Positions 17,192-29,691 are shown, numbered from the stretch's first letter. The stretch is DNA of 64,000 nucleotides from Speluncibacter jeojiensis (GCF_029589495.1 NZ_JAAIVF010000005.1:310001-374000); one strand, 5' to 3'. Made by a program: numbers and translations. Notes: generated by a model from the letters alone, not told the origin.

Positions 17192-18340
17192 ATGCGCCGT
17201 TCACTGTTTGACTCCGATCATGAGGCCTTCCGAGACAGCTTCCGCACGTTCCTGCAGCGTGAGGTGGTCCCGCATGTCGACGAGTGGGACGCGGCCGGGA
17301 TCGTGTCGCGGGAATTGTTCGCCAAGGCGGGCGCGGGCGGCTTCCTCGGGATGGCGATCCCCGAGGAGTTCGGCGGCGGCGGCGTCGAGGACTTCCGGTT
17401 CAACACCGTCATCGGCGAGGAGTTCGCCGCGGCGGGAGCCGGCGCGATCGGCCTCGGACTGACGCTGCACAACGACATCTGCCTGCCCTACTACCTGTCG
17501 CTGTGCAACGACGAGCAGAAGCGCCGCTGGTTGCCGGGGATCGCCGCCGGCGAACTCATCACCGCGATCGCGATGACCGAGCCCGGCGTCGGCTCTGACC
17601 TGGGCAGCATCGCGACCACCGCGATCCGCGACGGCGACGAGTACGTCCTGAACGGCTCGAAGACGTTCATCACCAACGGCATCAACTCGGATCTGGTGAT
17701 CGTCGCGGCCAAGACCGACCCCGGCCAGAAGCACAATGGCCTGAGCCTGCTGGTCGTCGAGCGCGGGATGGCCGGCTTCGACCGTGGGCGGAACCTCGAC
17801 AAGCTGGGACTGCACGCGCAGGACACCGCCGAGTTGTTCTTCGACGACGTGCGGGTGCCGGTGGCGAATCTGCTGGGCGAGGAGGGCAAGGGCTTCTCGT
17901 ACCTGATGGTGAACCTGCCGCAGGAGCGGCTGTCGATCGCGGTCGCCGGGGTGGCCGCGGCCCGGTCGGCGCTCGAGTGGACCAAGACGTACGTGCGCGA
18001 GCGCAAGGCCTTCGGCCAGTCCATCGGTGCGTTCCAGACCACCCGGCACACGCTCGCGGAGATCGCCACCGAGGTGGAGGTGGCCCAGCACTATCTCGAC
18101 CAGTGCGTGATCGCGCTGAACGCGGGCGAGCTGAGCGCGACCGACGCGTCGATGGCCAAGTACTGGTGCACGGAACTGCAGGGCCGCACCGTCGACCGCT
18201 GCCTGCAGCTGTTCGGCGGTTACGGGTTCATGACCGAATACCCGATCGCGCGTGCCTATGCGGACGCCCGCGTCACGCGGATCTACGGCGGAACCACCGA
18301 GATAATGAAGGAGATCGTCGCGCGGTCGCTGGACGTGTGA
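17192..18340 (+). CDS. acyl-CoA dehydrogenase, long-chain (LCAD/IVD) catalytic type
   Basis: This is a 382-residue FAD enzyme that introduces the 2,3-double bond into acyl-CoA, the first step of beta-oxidation. FAD/substrate motifs are ITAIAMTEPGVGSDLGS and the C-terminal RIYGGTTEIMKEIVAR. The usual MCAD catalytic glutamate position in the C-terminal motif is glycine (YGGT), while E245 in NLPQERLSIA aligns with the catalytic glutamate used by long-chain and isovaleryl-CoA dehydrogenases. ERKAFGQSI and MAKYWCTELQ are also LCAD-like. It is convergent with, and overlaps by 68 bp, the DUF6928-like gene. Confidence 0.92.
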   Translation: MRRSLFDSDHEAFRDSFRTFLQREVVPHVDEWDAAGIVSRELFAKAGAGGFLGMAIPEEFGGGGVEDFRFNTVIGEEFAAAGAGAIGLGLTLHNDICLPYYLSLCNDEQKRRWLPGIAAGELITAIAMTEPGVGSDLGSIATTAIRDGDEYVLNGSKTFITNGINSDLVIVAAKTDPGQKHNGLSLLVVERGMAGFDRGRNLDKLGLHAQDTAELFFDDVRVPVANLLGEEGKGFSYLMVNLPQERLSIAVAGVAAARSALEWTKTYVRERKAFGQSIGAFQTTRHTLAEIATEVEVAQHYLDQCVIALNAGELSATDASMAKYWCTELQGRTVDRCLQLFGGYGFMTEYPIARAYADARVTRIYGGTTEIMKEIVARSLDV

Positions 18341-18983
18341 GGCCGGTGCCTGCGGGCCGCAGGCGGAACCCCAGCAGCGGAATCTGTGCGGCATCGACGG
18401 CCGCACCGGTGCCGGCGCCCGCCGAGTGGTCGAAGCCAAACCACTCGCGGTGCGCCGCATCGGCGAACTCGGTCGGGTGGAACGGCAGTGCCTGCAGCGG
18501 ACTGGCCTCACCGTCGTGGAACTGGGGGTGTTCGCCCGCCCAGTACGACCCCTCGAAGACCATGGGCAGGCCGAGGTTCTCGCCGATGTCGCAGGCGCCG
18601 GCGCTGAAGGAGCGGCACAGCCTGCCGCGCTGCCAGTGCGCGAACGCGCCCCAGTGTGAATCCTCTTGCAGGACAACCAGGTAGATGTGTTCCGCCGGGT
18701 TCGGACCGATCCAGACGGACGGCAACGCGGACGGCAACTGGGTGCCGAGTTCGGGGCTGCAGACCACCGTGAGACCGGGGAAGACACCGACATGGAGGCA
18801 GTGGGCGTCGAGGTCCGGACCGGGCGCCAGCGCACCGTCGCTCAGTTGCTCGATCCTCGCGTCCGGATGCAGACGCTGCGCCAGCGCACGGGAGGCGGCG
18901 GGATCGGGGCGAGGTCGCGCACGCAGTACCGCGAGCGGATCCTCGACATCGACGTACCAGATCGTCGCCACCGAAGTTCCCAC
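18273..18983 (-). CDS. DUF6928-like protein
   Basis: This encodes 236 residues from a GTG at 18983 with AGGTGG upstream. It begins VGTSVATIWYVDVEDPLAVLRARPRPDPAA in two blocks typical of the actinobacterial family annotated DUF6928 (family name from memory, moderately sure). Other recognisable parts are IYLVVLQEDSHWGAFAHW and the acidic FEGSYWAGEHP region. No membrane segments or known catalytic motif are seen. It lies 41 bp downstream of sepH on the same strand, so the two are probably co-transcribed. The last 22 codons are antisense to the end of the acyl-CoA dehydrogenase gene. Confidence 0.75.
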   Translation of the reverse strand: MGTSVATIWYVDVEDPLAVLRARPRPDPAASRALAQRLHPDARIEQLSDGALAPGPDLDAHCLHVGVFPGLTVVCSPELGTQLPSALPSVWIGPNPAEHIYLVVLQEDSHWGAFAHWQRGRLCRSFSAGACDIGENLGLPMVFEGSYWAGEHPQFHDGEASPLQALPFHPTEFADAAHREWFGFDHSAGAGTGAAVDAAQIPLLGFRLRPAGTGLTRPATARRSPSLSRWFRRRSA

Positions 18984-19024
18984 CGCGCCACCTCTCAGCC
19001 GGTTCGGTCCCGTGGAGTGTCCGG

Positions 19025-19981
19025 TCAGCCCCTGCCGTTGCTGCGCACGCCGAGCAGGACGTCCTCCCAGGACGGCATCGCCGGCTTGCCCTTCTTGGTC
19101 TTCGACTGCGCCGCTTGAGGACTCGACCCCGCGTGTGAGGTCGGATCGGGCGTAGCCGAGTCGGTTCCGGTCCGGGCGGCCGACAGGGCGAGCTCGGCGG
19201 GGGCGACGGACTCCGACGAGACCTCGTCGGAGTCCGTCGACTCCTCGATCGGCTCCATCGGCTCGTCGTCCACGGAGTAGGCGTCGACGTCGACCGTGCG
19301 GTCGCCCTCGGCGATCGCCGGCGGGCACGCCTCGGCGACGATCTGCTGACGGTCGGAACCGGTCAGTCGGGACACCGGGGTGAGCGTCCGCAGCGGGCGT
19401 GAGAAGTCCGGGTCGATCAGCCCGGTGGCGGCGTCGTCCAGCGCGACGACCGTGCCGCCGTGCCCGTCGCGCTGAAAGCGCCAGTGGGCCTTGTTGTCCG
19501 AGTGTCCGGTGCGCCAGATCAGCTGGGCGATCCAGTTGCCGTCCTCGCCCTTCCAGGCGTCCCACTCGGCAGTCGACGGGTCCTGGCCGCGGGCCCCGAA
19601 CGCGGTGGCGACGACCTCGGCGAGGGTCTGCGCGGCCGGACCGTCGGACCGCACCGGATGTGCCGCCATGGCCAGCTCCGCTGCGCGGGCACGTTCGAGC
19701 AGCACCGGATGGGCGAAGCGTTCGACGCGGGCGGTCGAGACCCCGGCCTGCGCGGCGACCTGCTCGACGCTGGCGCCGGAACGGATGCGTGCCTGAATCT
19801 CCCTGGGGCGCAGGGTGCTCTCCGCTTCGATCTCGATCTGGCCGAGCCGGCTCAGATCACCCCGCGCGGCCGCTCGCAGGCGGTCGTCCGCTGGTACGGA
19901 GAACTTCTCGCCGGTGCCGGGCTCCTGGAAGATCACGTTCTCGCCGTCTGCGTCGAGACCGATCACTCGAAGTTCTCGCAC
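19025..19981 (-). CDS. sepH: SepH, FtsZ-regulating cell-division protein
   Basis: This is a 318-residue protein with the DUF3071 N-terminal domain (MRELRVIGLDADGENVIF) that contains a helix-turn-helix at residues 58-90 (RPREIQARIRSGASVEQVAA..AGVSTARVERFA), then a KGEDGNWIAQLIWRTG block, and a long acidic disordered tail ending in KPAMPSWEDVLLGVRS. In Streptomyces and Mycobacterium SepH binds FtsZ through the helix-turn-helix-containing region and stimulates its assembly at the septum. The GTG at 19981 has AGGAGGT 4 bases upstream. Corresponds to Rv0883c and keeps its usual place near serC. Confidence 0.93.
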   Translation of the reverse strand: MRELRVIGLDADGENVIFQEPGTGEKFSVPADDRLRAAARGDLSRLGQIEIEAESTLRPREIQARIRSGASVEQVAAQAGVSTARVERFAHPVLLERARAAELAMAAHPVRSDGPAAQTLAEVVATAFGARGQDPSTAEWDAWKGEDGNWIAQLIWRTGHSDNKAHWRFQRDGHGGTVVALDDAATGLIDPDFSRPLRTLTPVSRLTGSDRQQIVAEACPPAIAEGDRTVDVDAYSVDDEPMEPIEESTDSDEVSSESVAPAELALSAARTGTDSATPDPTSHAGSSPQAAQSKTKKGKPAMPSWEDVLLGVRSNGRG

Positions 19982-20069
19982 GTGGACCTCCTGTGTGGCA
20001 GACGCGGGTGCTACCACACTGTAATGGAATTGCCGCCGCCGTCTGGGAATTGCGGCCAAACGTCACAAC

Positions 20070-21524
20070 TCAGGCGCTGAAACGCATGGCGGCGTCGTCG
20101 AGCCTGCCGTGCCGCAGGGACACGAGATCGTGGAAATAGCTCATGCCGAGCTGCCACGGCGCCCTCGAACCGGCGCGGGGGAACTGCGCCACACCGCGCT
20201 GGACGTAGCCCGCCTCGAAGTCGAGCAGCGGGCGTGTCTCCAGGGCCGGGTCGTCGTTGACGGCGACGAACACCGACTGGCCGCGCTCGGCCATGCGGGC
20301 GTACAGCCGGCAGAAGTACTCGGCGACCAGATCGGCCTTGAGCGTCCAGGATGCGTTGGTGTACCCGATCGTGAAGACGAAGTTCGGCACGTCGCTGAGC
20401 ATCATGCCCTTGTACGCCAGCGTGTTCGGGAACGACACAGGTGCGCCGTCGACGGACAGTTCGATCCCGCCGCAGACGAGCAGGTTCAGCCCGGTGGCCG
20501 TCACGACGATGTCCGCCTCGAGTTCGGCGCCGGACTCGAGTGCGAGCCCGGCTTCGGTGAAGGTGGCGATCCGGTCGGTCGCGATCGAGGCCTTGCCGTG
20601 GCGGATGGCGCGGAACAGGTCGCCGTTGGGAACCAGGCACAACCGCTGGTCCCACGGGTTGTAGCGCGGGGTCAGGTGGGTGTCGATGTCGTAACCGGTG
20701 GGCAGGCGCCGCTGCTGTGACCGGCGCAGGATGGCCTTGACCAACCGCGGCAGTCGCTGGCTCGCCTGGTAGACGCCGACCGAGACGGCGATGTTCTTCC
20801 AGCGGCTGATCGGATAGGCGATCCGGTTGCCCAGTGCCCGGCGCAGTGTGTTGGCGATCGGGTCCTTCGCCGGCAGTGACGCGATGTAGGTGGGGGAGCG
20901 CTGCAGCATCGTCACGTGCGCGGCGTCGTCGGCCATCGACGGCACCAGCGTCACCGCGGTGGCGCCGCTGCCGATCACCACGACCTTCTTGCCGGAGTAG
21001 TCGAGGTCGGCCGGCCAGTGCTGCGGGTGCACGATCTGCCCGCGGAACCGCTCGGTGCCCGCGAAGTCGGGGGTGTAGCCCTCGTCGTAGCGGTAGTAGC
21101 CGGTGCACGTGTACAGGAACCGGCTGGTCAGGGTGACGCTTTGCGTGCCGTGCTCGGCGGTGACCGTCCAGCGGCTCTCGGCCGACGACCATTCGGCGCG
21201 CACCACGCGGTGCCCGAAACGGATGTGCCGGTCGATGCCGGTCTCGGCGGCGGTGTCGCGCACGTACTCCAGGATCTTGTGACCGTCGGCGATGGACTTC
21301 TCGTCGGTCCACGGGCGGAACCGGTAGCCGAGCGTCTGCATGTCCGAGTCCGAGCGCACGCCCGGGTAACGGAACAGGTCCCAGGTGCCGCCGATCGCCT
21401 CGCGGGCCTCGAGGATCGCGAAGCTCGCATCCGGCAGCGAGTCCTGCAGGTGGCGGGCCGCGCCGACGCCGGACAGGCCGGCTCCGACGATGAGGACGTC
21501 GACGTCCGCGGTGATGGGGCGCAT
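20070..21524 (-). CDS. EthA-like Baeyer-Villiger flavin monooxygenase
   Basis: This is a 484-residue class B flavoprotein monooxygenase. The FAD Rossmann motif GAGLSG is at residues 14-19, the Baeyer-Villiger fingerprint F160RGQIVHPQHWP matches F-x-G-x3-H-x3-W-P exactly, and the NADPH motif VVVIGSGATAV follows near 178. Long stretches (GGTWDLFRYPG, RSDSDM, ILEYVRDTA, YNPWDQRLCLVPNGDLFRAI, GYTNASWTLKADL) are those of M. tuberculosis EthA, which activates thioamide drugs. It probably oxidises ketones or sulfur compounds in the cytoplasm. No EthR-like TetR gene is adjacent, unlike ethA itself. ATG at 21524 with a GGAAAGG tract. Confidence 0.9.
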   Translation of the reverse strand: MRPITADVDVLIVGAGLSGVGAARHLQDSLPDASFAILEAREAIGGTWDLFRYPGVRSDSDMQTLGYRFRPWTDEKSIADGHKILEYVRDTAAETGIDRHIRFGHRVVRAEWSSAESRWTVTAEHGTQSVTLTSRFLYTCTGYYRYDEGYTPDFAGTERFRGQIVHPQHWPADLDYSGKKVVVIGSGATAVTLVPSMADDAAHVTMLQRSPTYIASLPAKDPIANTLRRALGNRIAYPISRWKNIAVSVGVYQASQRLPRLVKAILRRSQQRRLPTGYDIDTHLTPRYNPWDQRLCLVPNGDLFRAIRHGKASIATDRIATFTEAGLALESGAELEADIVVTATGLNLLVCGGIELSVDGAPVSFPNTLAYKGMMLSDVPNFVFTIGYTNASWTLKADLVAEYFCRLYARMAERGQSVFVAVNDDPALETRPLLDFEAGYVQRGVAQFPRAGSRAPWQLGMSYFHDLVSLRHGRLDDAAMRFSA

Positions 21525-21610
21525 GGGGCGGCCTTTCCGGTTCGGCGGGGCTACCTCACCATGGTAACTGTGAACTGCGGTATCGCATAGATGCGGTCGG
21601 GGCGCCGACA

Positions 21611-21646
21611 CGAACGGCCCCCGGCTGGGCAGCCGGAGGCCGTTCG
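21611..21646 (-). terminator. terminator hairpin after serC
   Basis: CGAACGGCC (21611-21619) and CCGGCT (21621-21626) pair with AGCCGG (21631-21636) and GGCCGTTCG (21638-21646), one mismatch, loop GGGC. It lies 15 bp beyond the serC stop on the minus strand. No strong T-tract. Confidence 0.65.
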
Positions 21647-21661
21647 CGAGCAGGTGCGGAC

Positions 21662-23976
<2,315 letters not shown>

Positions 23977-24152
23977 GGTGTCGCATCTCCTCGTCGGCCT
24001 GCGGGTCGGCAGGCCCTGGTGTGCGGGGCCGGGCCGGCGTCGCGCCGGCGAACCCGGATGCGGTTCGGGGGCGGGCGGCGTCGTCCGTCGGACCGAGCCT
24101 AGACCGTGGTGGTCGGGCGGGGGCGCTTGTGCCGGAGCCGGCTCCGCGCGAG

Positions 24153-24158
24153 TAGCGT
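24153..24158 (+). promoter_or_regulatory. -10 element for leaderless pdxH
   Basis: TAGCGT lies 7 bases before the GTG at 24166, with no Shine-Dalgarno sequence between them, so the transcript is probably leaderless. Confidence 0.5.
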
Positions 24159-24165
24159 TTTCGCG

Positions 24166-24909
24166 GTGCAGCCACACGATCCCACGGCCGGTCCGGGACG
24201 CCGCGACGACACCGATCCGACGGTGTTCTCGCCGCCCGCCGAGCTCGATCTGGCGGCGATGCGGCAGGCGTACGCCGCGCCGGTGGCGGATGTGCTCGAC
24301 GAGGCCGCGGTGGGTGGCGGATGGCTCGCGCTGCTGCAGCGCTGGCTCGGCGAGGCCGCCGACTTCGTCGGCCCCGAGGGCGGCCGGGTCGCCGAGCCGA
24401 ACGCCATGGTTCTGGCCACCGTCGACGAGCACGGCTACCCGCAGTCGCGGGCGGTGTTGTGCAAGGGGGTCGACGAGCGCGGCGCGCGGTTCTTCACCAA
24501 CTACGACTCCGACAAGGGGCGCGCGCTCGCCGCACTGCCCCGTGCCGCGGTGACCTTCCCCTGGTTCGCGATGCACCGGCAGGTCCATCTGCGCGGCCCG
24601 GTCGAGCGGCTCGGTGCCGCCGAGACGCAGGAGTACTGGCGCAGCCGACCCCGCGGCGCGCGGCTGGGCGCGTGGGCGTCGGCCCAGTCGCGGCCGGTCG
24701 GCTCGCGCGCCGAACTCGAGGCGAAGCTGGCGGCCGTGGCCGAACGGTTCGCCGGCGTCGACGACATCCCCGTGCCGCCGCAGTGGGGCGGACTGCTGCT
24801 GCGCCCGGTGACGGTCGAGTTCTGGCAGGGCCAGGCCGACCGCCTGCACAACCGGATCCGGGTCACCAGGGACGGGGACGAGTGGCGGGTGGCGAGGCTG
24901 CAGCCGTGA
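24166..24909 (+). CDS. pdxH: pyridoxamine/pyridoxine 5'-phosphate oxidase
   Basis: This is a 247-residue FMN enzyme that oxidises PNP or PMP to pyridoxal phosphate. FMN and substrate motifs are [27 protein letters not shown] (shown in parts: [18 protein letters not shown]), [30 protein letters not shown], and the C-terminal [27 protein letters not shown] region in which WQG..RLH and NRI are diagnostic. An N-terminal extension of about 40 residues precedes the core. GTG at 24166 chosen for its leaderless promoter spacing. The neighbour MFS gene begins 19 bases after the stop. It is divergent from citA. Confidence 0.94.
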   Translation: MQPHDPTAGPGRRDDTDPTVFSPPAELDLAAMRQAYAAPVADVLDEAAVGGGWLALLQRWLGEAADFVGPEGGRVAEPNAMVLATVDEHGYPQSRAVLCKGVDERGARFFTNYDSDKGRALAALPRAAVTFPWFAMHRQVHLRGPVERLGAAETQEYWRSRPRGARLGAWASAQSRPVGSRAELEAKLAAVAERFAGVDDIPVPPQWGGLLLRPVTVEFWQGQADRLHNRIRVTRDGDEWRVARLQP

Positions 24910-24928
24910 GCGGGGGAGCGGGAACCGG

Positions 24929-26203
24929 GTGACGACCTTCCGGCACATGCTTGCCGACACCACGCCGTTGCGGCAGCCGGACTTCCGGCGCCTGTGGACG
25001 GCCGGCATCGTCACCGTCATCGGTGCGCAACTGACGGTCGTGGCGGTCCCTGCCCAGGTGTACGACCTGACCGGCAGTTCAGCCTATGTCGGCCTGACCG
25101 GGCTGTTCGGGCTGGTGCCGTTGATCGTGTTCGGCCTGTGGGGCGGTGCGCTGGCCGACGCGATGGACCGGCGCACGCTGATGATGATCACCACGGTCGG
25201 GCTGTGTCTGACCTCCGCCGGCTTCTGGCTGCAGGCGCTGCTCGGCGCGCGCAACGTGTGGCTGGTGCTGTGCCTGTTCGCGTTGCAGCAGGCGTTCTTC
25301 GCGGTCAACTCACCCACCCGCAGCGCGATCTTCCCGCGGCTGCTGCCCGGAGACCAACTGCCCGCGGCGAATTCGCTGCACATGACCGTCATGCAGTTCG
25401 GCGCGATCGTCGGCCCGCTGCTCGGCGGGGTGTTCCTGGCCGCGTTCGGGCTCTCGGTGCTGTATCTGATCGACCCGGTCAGTCTGCTGGCCACACTGTG
25501 GGCGGCGGTCCGGCTGCCCGCGCTGGCGCCGACCGGACCCGTGCGCCGAGCCGGACTGCGTTCGGTGCTGGACGGATTCGCCTACACGGCACGGCACAAG
25601 GTGCTGCTGGCGTCGTTCCTCGTGGACATCATCGCGATGGTGTTCGGCATGCCGCGGGCGCTGTTCCCGCAGATGGCCCACGAACAGTTCGGCGGTCCGG
25701 TCGAGGGTGGCACGGTGATGGGCCTGCTGTTCGCGGCCATGTCGGTCGGTGCGGTGTTCGGCGGCGTCTTCTCCGGGTGGTTGCCGCGGGTGAGCCGCCA
25801 GGGTCTTGCCGTCGTGGTGGCGATCGTCGTCTGGGGGCTGACGATGGTGGGCTTCGGGCTGGCCGCGGCCGGCGGCACCGGGTGGCTGTGGATCGCGCTG
25901 GCATTCCTGGCGGCGGGCGGGGCGGCGGACATGGTGTCGGCGGCGTTCCGCTCGACGATGCTGCAGCAGGCCGCCGGTGACGAGGTCCGCGGACGACTGC
26001 AGGGCGTGTTCACGGTGGTGGTCGCCGGGGGCCCGCGCATCGGCGACGTGGCGCACGGCTACGCGGCCGGGATCGTCGGCACGTCGGCCGCCGCGGCGGG
26101 CGGTGGAGTGCTGGTGGTGATCGGCGTGGTGATCGCCGCGCTGGCGCTGCCGGCGTTCGTGCGATACCGCGTCGGGCGCAGTGAACCCGAGCACATCGGA
26201 TGA
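24929..26203 (+). CDS. MFS exporter, EntS-like (MFS_3)
   Basis: This is a 424-residue transporter with about 12 membrane segments. The N-terminus PLRQPDFRRLWTAGIVTVIGAQLT and the loop GGALADAMDRRTLMM (the G-x3-D-R/K-x2-R/K MFS motif between TM2 and TM3) match the MFS_3 branch, which includes siderophore and drug exporters. NSPTRSAIFPRLLPGDQLPAANSL is another typical block. Substrate unknown. GTG at 24929 with a GGGGAG tract; it is 19 bases from pdxH and probably co-transcribed with it. Confidence 0.87.
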   Translation: MTTFRHMLADTTPLRQPDFRRLWTAGIVTVIGAQLTVVAVPAQVYDLTGSSAYVGLTGLFGLVPLIVFGLWGGALADAMDRRTLMMITTVGLCLTSAGFWLQALLGARNVWLVLCLFALQQAFFAVNSPTRSAIFPRLLPGDQLPAANSLHMTVMQFGAIVGPLLGGVFLAAFGLSVLYLIDPVSLLATLWAAVRLPALAPTGPVRRAGLRSVLDGFAYTARHKVLLASFLVDIIAMVFGMPRALFPQMAHEQFGGPVEGGTVMGLLFAAMSVGAVFGGVFSGWLPRVSRQGLAVVVAIVVWGLTMVGFGLAAAGGTGWLWIALAFLAAGGAADMVSAAFRSTMLQQAAGDEVRGRLQGVFTVVVAGGPRIGDVAHGYAAGIVGTSAAAAGGGVLVVIGVVIAALALPAFVRYRVGRSEPEHIG

Positions 26204-26366
26204 GAATCGGGCGCTCATCGGTGCAGGTCACCCGGCGTCTCATTTGCGGAGGTAACGATTCGTTGTCCCGCCCGGAGGGGACCTGGCTAGGCAGGGGATC
26301 GGGCAACGGACTAGATTTCTGAAGTGGCCGGTACCGCCAAACAGGGGATATCTGGCCTGATGACTT

Positions 26367-26381
26367 TCACGTTACGCGTGA
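26367..26381 (+). promoter_or_regulatory. inverted repeat upstream of gltA2
   Basis: TCACG-N5-CGTGA lies 22-36 bases before the GTG of the citrate synthase gene, inside a 199-bp non-coding stretch (26204-26402) that should hold its promoter. It might be an operator; the protein that binds it is unknown. Nothing else stands out in this gap. Confidence 0.3.
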
Positions 26382-26402
26382 CCGACTTGAGAGGGATGTT
26401 CC

Positions 26403-27701
<1,299 letters not shown>

Positions 27702-27711
27702 TCCACTCCTG

Positions 27712-27752
27712 ACGACTGTGCCCTGGGAATCCTCCCGGGGCACAGTCGTTTT
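27712..27752 (+). terminator. intrinsic terminator of gltA2
   Basis: A 16-bp stem (27712-27727 with 27734-27749, one G-T pair) with loop AATCCT is followed by TTTT. This is the clearest intrinsic terminator in the window; it also insulates the convergent nitrilase-type gene. Confidence 0.9.
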
Positions 27753-27771
27753 CGTTGCGGTCGACGGCCGC

Positions 27772-28557
27772 TCACCAGCGCCGGTTCGCCAACACCGGCA
27801 GGGTGCGCCGCACGGCGTCCACCCGGGTCGGGTCGACGTCGACGGTGAGCATCCCCGGTGCGGCGTCGAGACCGCCGACAACGGTGCCGTCCGGCGCGGC
27901 GACCAGGCTGTGGCCGATGCCGGTGGGGTCCCGGTTCTCGGGGGAGCGCCCGCTCGGTGCCGGCTGCCCGCAGGCCGCGACGTAGCTGGTCGAGTCGAGC
28001 GCGCGGGCCCGGGCCAGCAGCTCCCACTGCTCGACCTTGCCAGGCCCCGCCGCCCACGAGGCGGACACCGCGATCAGCGCGGCGCCGCGGTCGGCCAGCG
28101 CCTGGAACAGCCCGGCAAAGCGGATGTCGTAACAGGTGGCCAGCCCGACCCGCACCCCGTCGACGTCGAAGACGACCGGGTCGGCGCCGGCCGCGACTGT
28201 CCGGGACTCGGTGAACCCGAAAGCGTCGTACAGATGGATCTTGTCGTAATGGGTGTCGACGCCGGGCCCGGTGACCAGCAGCGTGTTGTGCACCCGGCCG
28301 TCGGGCGCGGGGGTGAACATGCCGACGACGACGGTCAGCGCACGCTCCCGCGCGATCGCGCGGACCCGGTCGGCCCACGGCCCGTCGACCGGTTCGGCGA
28401 TCTCGCGCAGCGGCAGTCCGAAGCGCCGCATGGTCGCCTCCGGGAGCACCAGCAGCCGCGAGCCCGCCTGCGCGGCGGCGTCGGCGGCCTGCTCGACGAC
28501 GTGCAGGTTCTCGGCGGGGTCGGCGTCGGAGGCGAACTGGGCGAGGCTGATGCGCAT
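27772..28557 (-). CDS. carbon-nitrogen (nitrilase-fold) hydrolase
   Basis: This is a 261-residue nitrilase-superfamily amidase. The catalytic triad is visible as E40 (LVLPEAT), K106 (HYDKIHLYD) and C142 (LATCYDIRF). The enzyme is expected to hydrolyse a C-N amide bond in the cytoplasm; omega-amidase-like and deaminated-glutathione amidase-like proteins share this form, but the substrate cannot be decided. ATG at 28557 with GGAGG 7 bases upstream. Convergent with gltA2 and divergent from the FKBP gene, 104 bp apart. Confidence 0.9.
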   Translation of the reverse strand: MRISLAQFASDADPAENLHVVEQAADAAAQAGSRLLVLPEATMRRFGLPLREIAEPVDGPWADRVRAIARERALTVVVGMFTPAPDGRVHNTLLVTGPGVDTHYDKIHLYDAFGFTESRTVAAGADPVVFDVDGVRVGLATCYDIRFAGLFQALADRGAALIAVSASWAAGPGKVEQWELLARARALDSTSYVAACGQPAPSGRSPENRDPTGIGHSLVAAPDGTVVGGLDAAPGMLTVDVDPTRVDAVRRTLPVLANRRW

Positions 28558-28661
28558 CGGGTGGTCCTCCGGTCGGCCGGGGCCCGCCCGAGGTGCGGGC
28601 CGGGCCGCGAACAACTGTTCGCTAGGGTGAGGATTCCGCAAACCCGGCCGGAAGGAAAGCC

Positions 28662-29021
28662 ATGAGCAAGCCAGAAGTCGAGTTCCAGGAGGGACCTGCT
28701 CCCACCGAGTTGGTCATCAAGGACCTGGTCGTCGGCGACGGCGCCGAGGCCGTGCCCGGTGGCGTGGTCGACGTGCACTACGTGGGTGTCGAGTTCGAGT
28801 CGGGCGAGGAGTTCGATTCCTCGTGGAGCCGCGGCGAGTCGATCCAGTTCCCGCTGCGCGGGCTGATCCAGGGCTGGCAGGACGGCATCCCGGGGATGAA
28901 GGTCGGCGGCCGCCGCCAGCTGACGATCCCGCCGGAGCTCGCCTACGGCCCGGCCGGCGCCGGGCACCAGCTGTCGGGCAAGACGCTGGTGTTCGTCATC
29001 GACCTGTTGGGCGCGCAGTAG
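28662..29021 (+). CDS. FKBP-type peptidyl-prolyl isomerase
   Basis: This is a 119-residue single-domain FKBP without signal peptide, so cytoplasmic. Family residues include VDVHYVGVEFESGEEFDSSW, FPLRGLIQGWQDGIPGMKVGGRRQLTIPPELAYG split across the pocket (V-I-x-G-W and I-P-x-x-L-A-Y-G), and the closing LVFVIDLL strand. It catalyses cis-trans isomerisation of prolyl peptide bonds to assist folding. ATG at 28662 with a GGAAGGAAAG tract 5 bases before. It ends in a 23-bp terminator hairpin. Confidence 0.95.
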   Translation: MSKPEVEFQEGPAPTELVIKDLVVGDGAEAVPGGVVDVHYVGVEFESGEEFDSSWSRGESIQFPLRGLIQGWQDGIPGMKVGGRRQLTIPPELAYGPAGAGHQLSGKTLVFVIDLLGAQ

Positions 29022-29041
29022 CCGCCTGCATCTGAGGATCC

Positions 29042-29104
29042 GCACACCGTCCGGTCGTGCGCGCGTGCTGTCGCGTGCGCGCACGACCGGACGGTGTGCT
29101 TTTT
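29042..29104. terminator. 23-bp bidirectional terminator
   Basis: A perfect 23-bp stem (29042-29064 with 29077-29099) with a 12-base loop is followed by TTTTT (29100-29104) on the plus strand. It ends the FKBP gene and also lies just beyond the stop of the convergent acetyltransferase gene. Confidence 0.9.
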
Positions 29105-29115
29105 GCCGAGGCGGC

Positions 29116-29691
29116 TCAGCGCGGCTCCTCGCGCGGGAGCGGCCGGATCACGCGGCAGGGGTTGCCCGCCGCGAACACGTGGTCGGGCAGGCTGCGGGTG
29201 ACCACACTGCCGGCGCCCACGACCGTGTTGTGTCCGATGGTCACGCCCGGGCACACGATCACCCCGGCGCCCAGCCACACGTTGTCGCCGATGTCCACCG
29301 GCTCGGCGGACTCCCAGCGCTGCCGGCGCGCGCGATGGTCGTCCATCGGGTGCAGCGCGGTCAGCAGTTGTGCTCGCGGACCGATCGACACGTCGTCGCC
29401 GACGGTGATCGCCGCGCAGTCGAGCAGGATGGCGTCGTAGTTGAGAAAGGTGTTGCTGCCCAGCCGGATCTGCGTGCCGTAGTCACACTGGAACCGCGGC
29501 ATGACCCACGAGCCGGGGCCGACGGCGCCCAGTAGCTGTTCGAGGAGCGCGAACCGCTCGGCGTCCTCGTCGGCGGTGGTGGCGTTGTAGCGGTCGAGCA
29601 GGCGTCCGCATCGCCTGCGCGCGGCGACGAGATCCGGGTCGTCGTCCCGATAGAGTTCGCCGCCCATCATGCGTTCTCGGTGTCCGGCCAT
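29116..29691 (-). CDS. hexapeptide-repeat O-acetyltransferase (maltose/galactoside type)
   Basis: This is a 191-residue left-handed beta-helix acyltransferase. The N-terminal helix MMGGELYRDDDPDLVAAR is the maltose acetyltransferase domain (Mac); hexapeptide repeats occupy residues 68-180, with GPRAQLLTALHPMDDHRAR carrying the catalytic histidine region and GAGVIVCPGVTIGHNTVVGAGSVVTR the helix core. It transfers acetyl from acetyl-CoA to a sugar hydroxyl; the true substrate is uncertain. ATG at 29691 (a second at 29670 is possible, giving MMGGELY). Confidence 0.9.
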   Translation of the reverse strand: MAGHRERMMGGELYRDDDPDLVAARRRCGRLLDRYNATTADEDAERFALLEQLLGAVGPGSWVMPRFQCDYGTQIRLGSNTFLNYDAILLDCAAITVGDDVSIGPRAQLLTALHPMDDHRARRQRWESAEPVDIGDNVWLGAGVIVCPGVTIGHNTVVGAGSVVTRSLPDHVFAAGNPCRVIRPLPREEPR

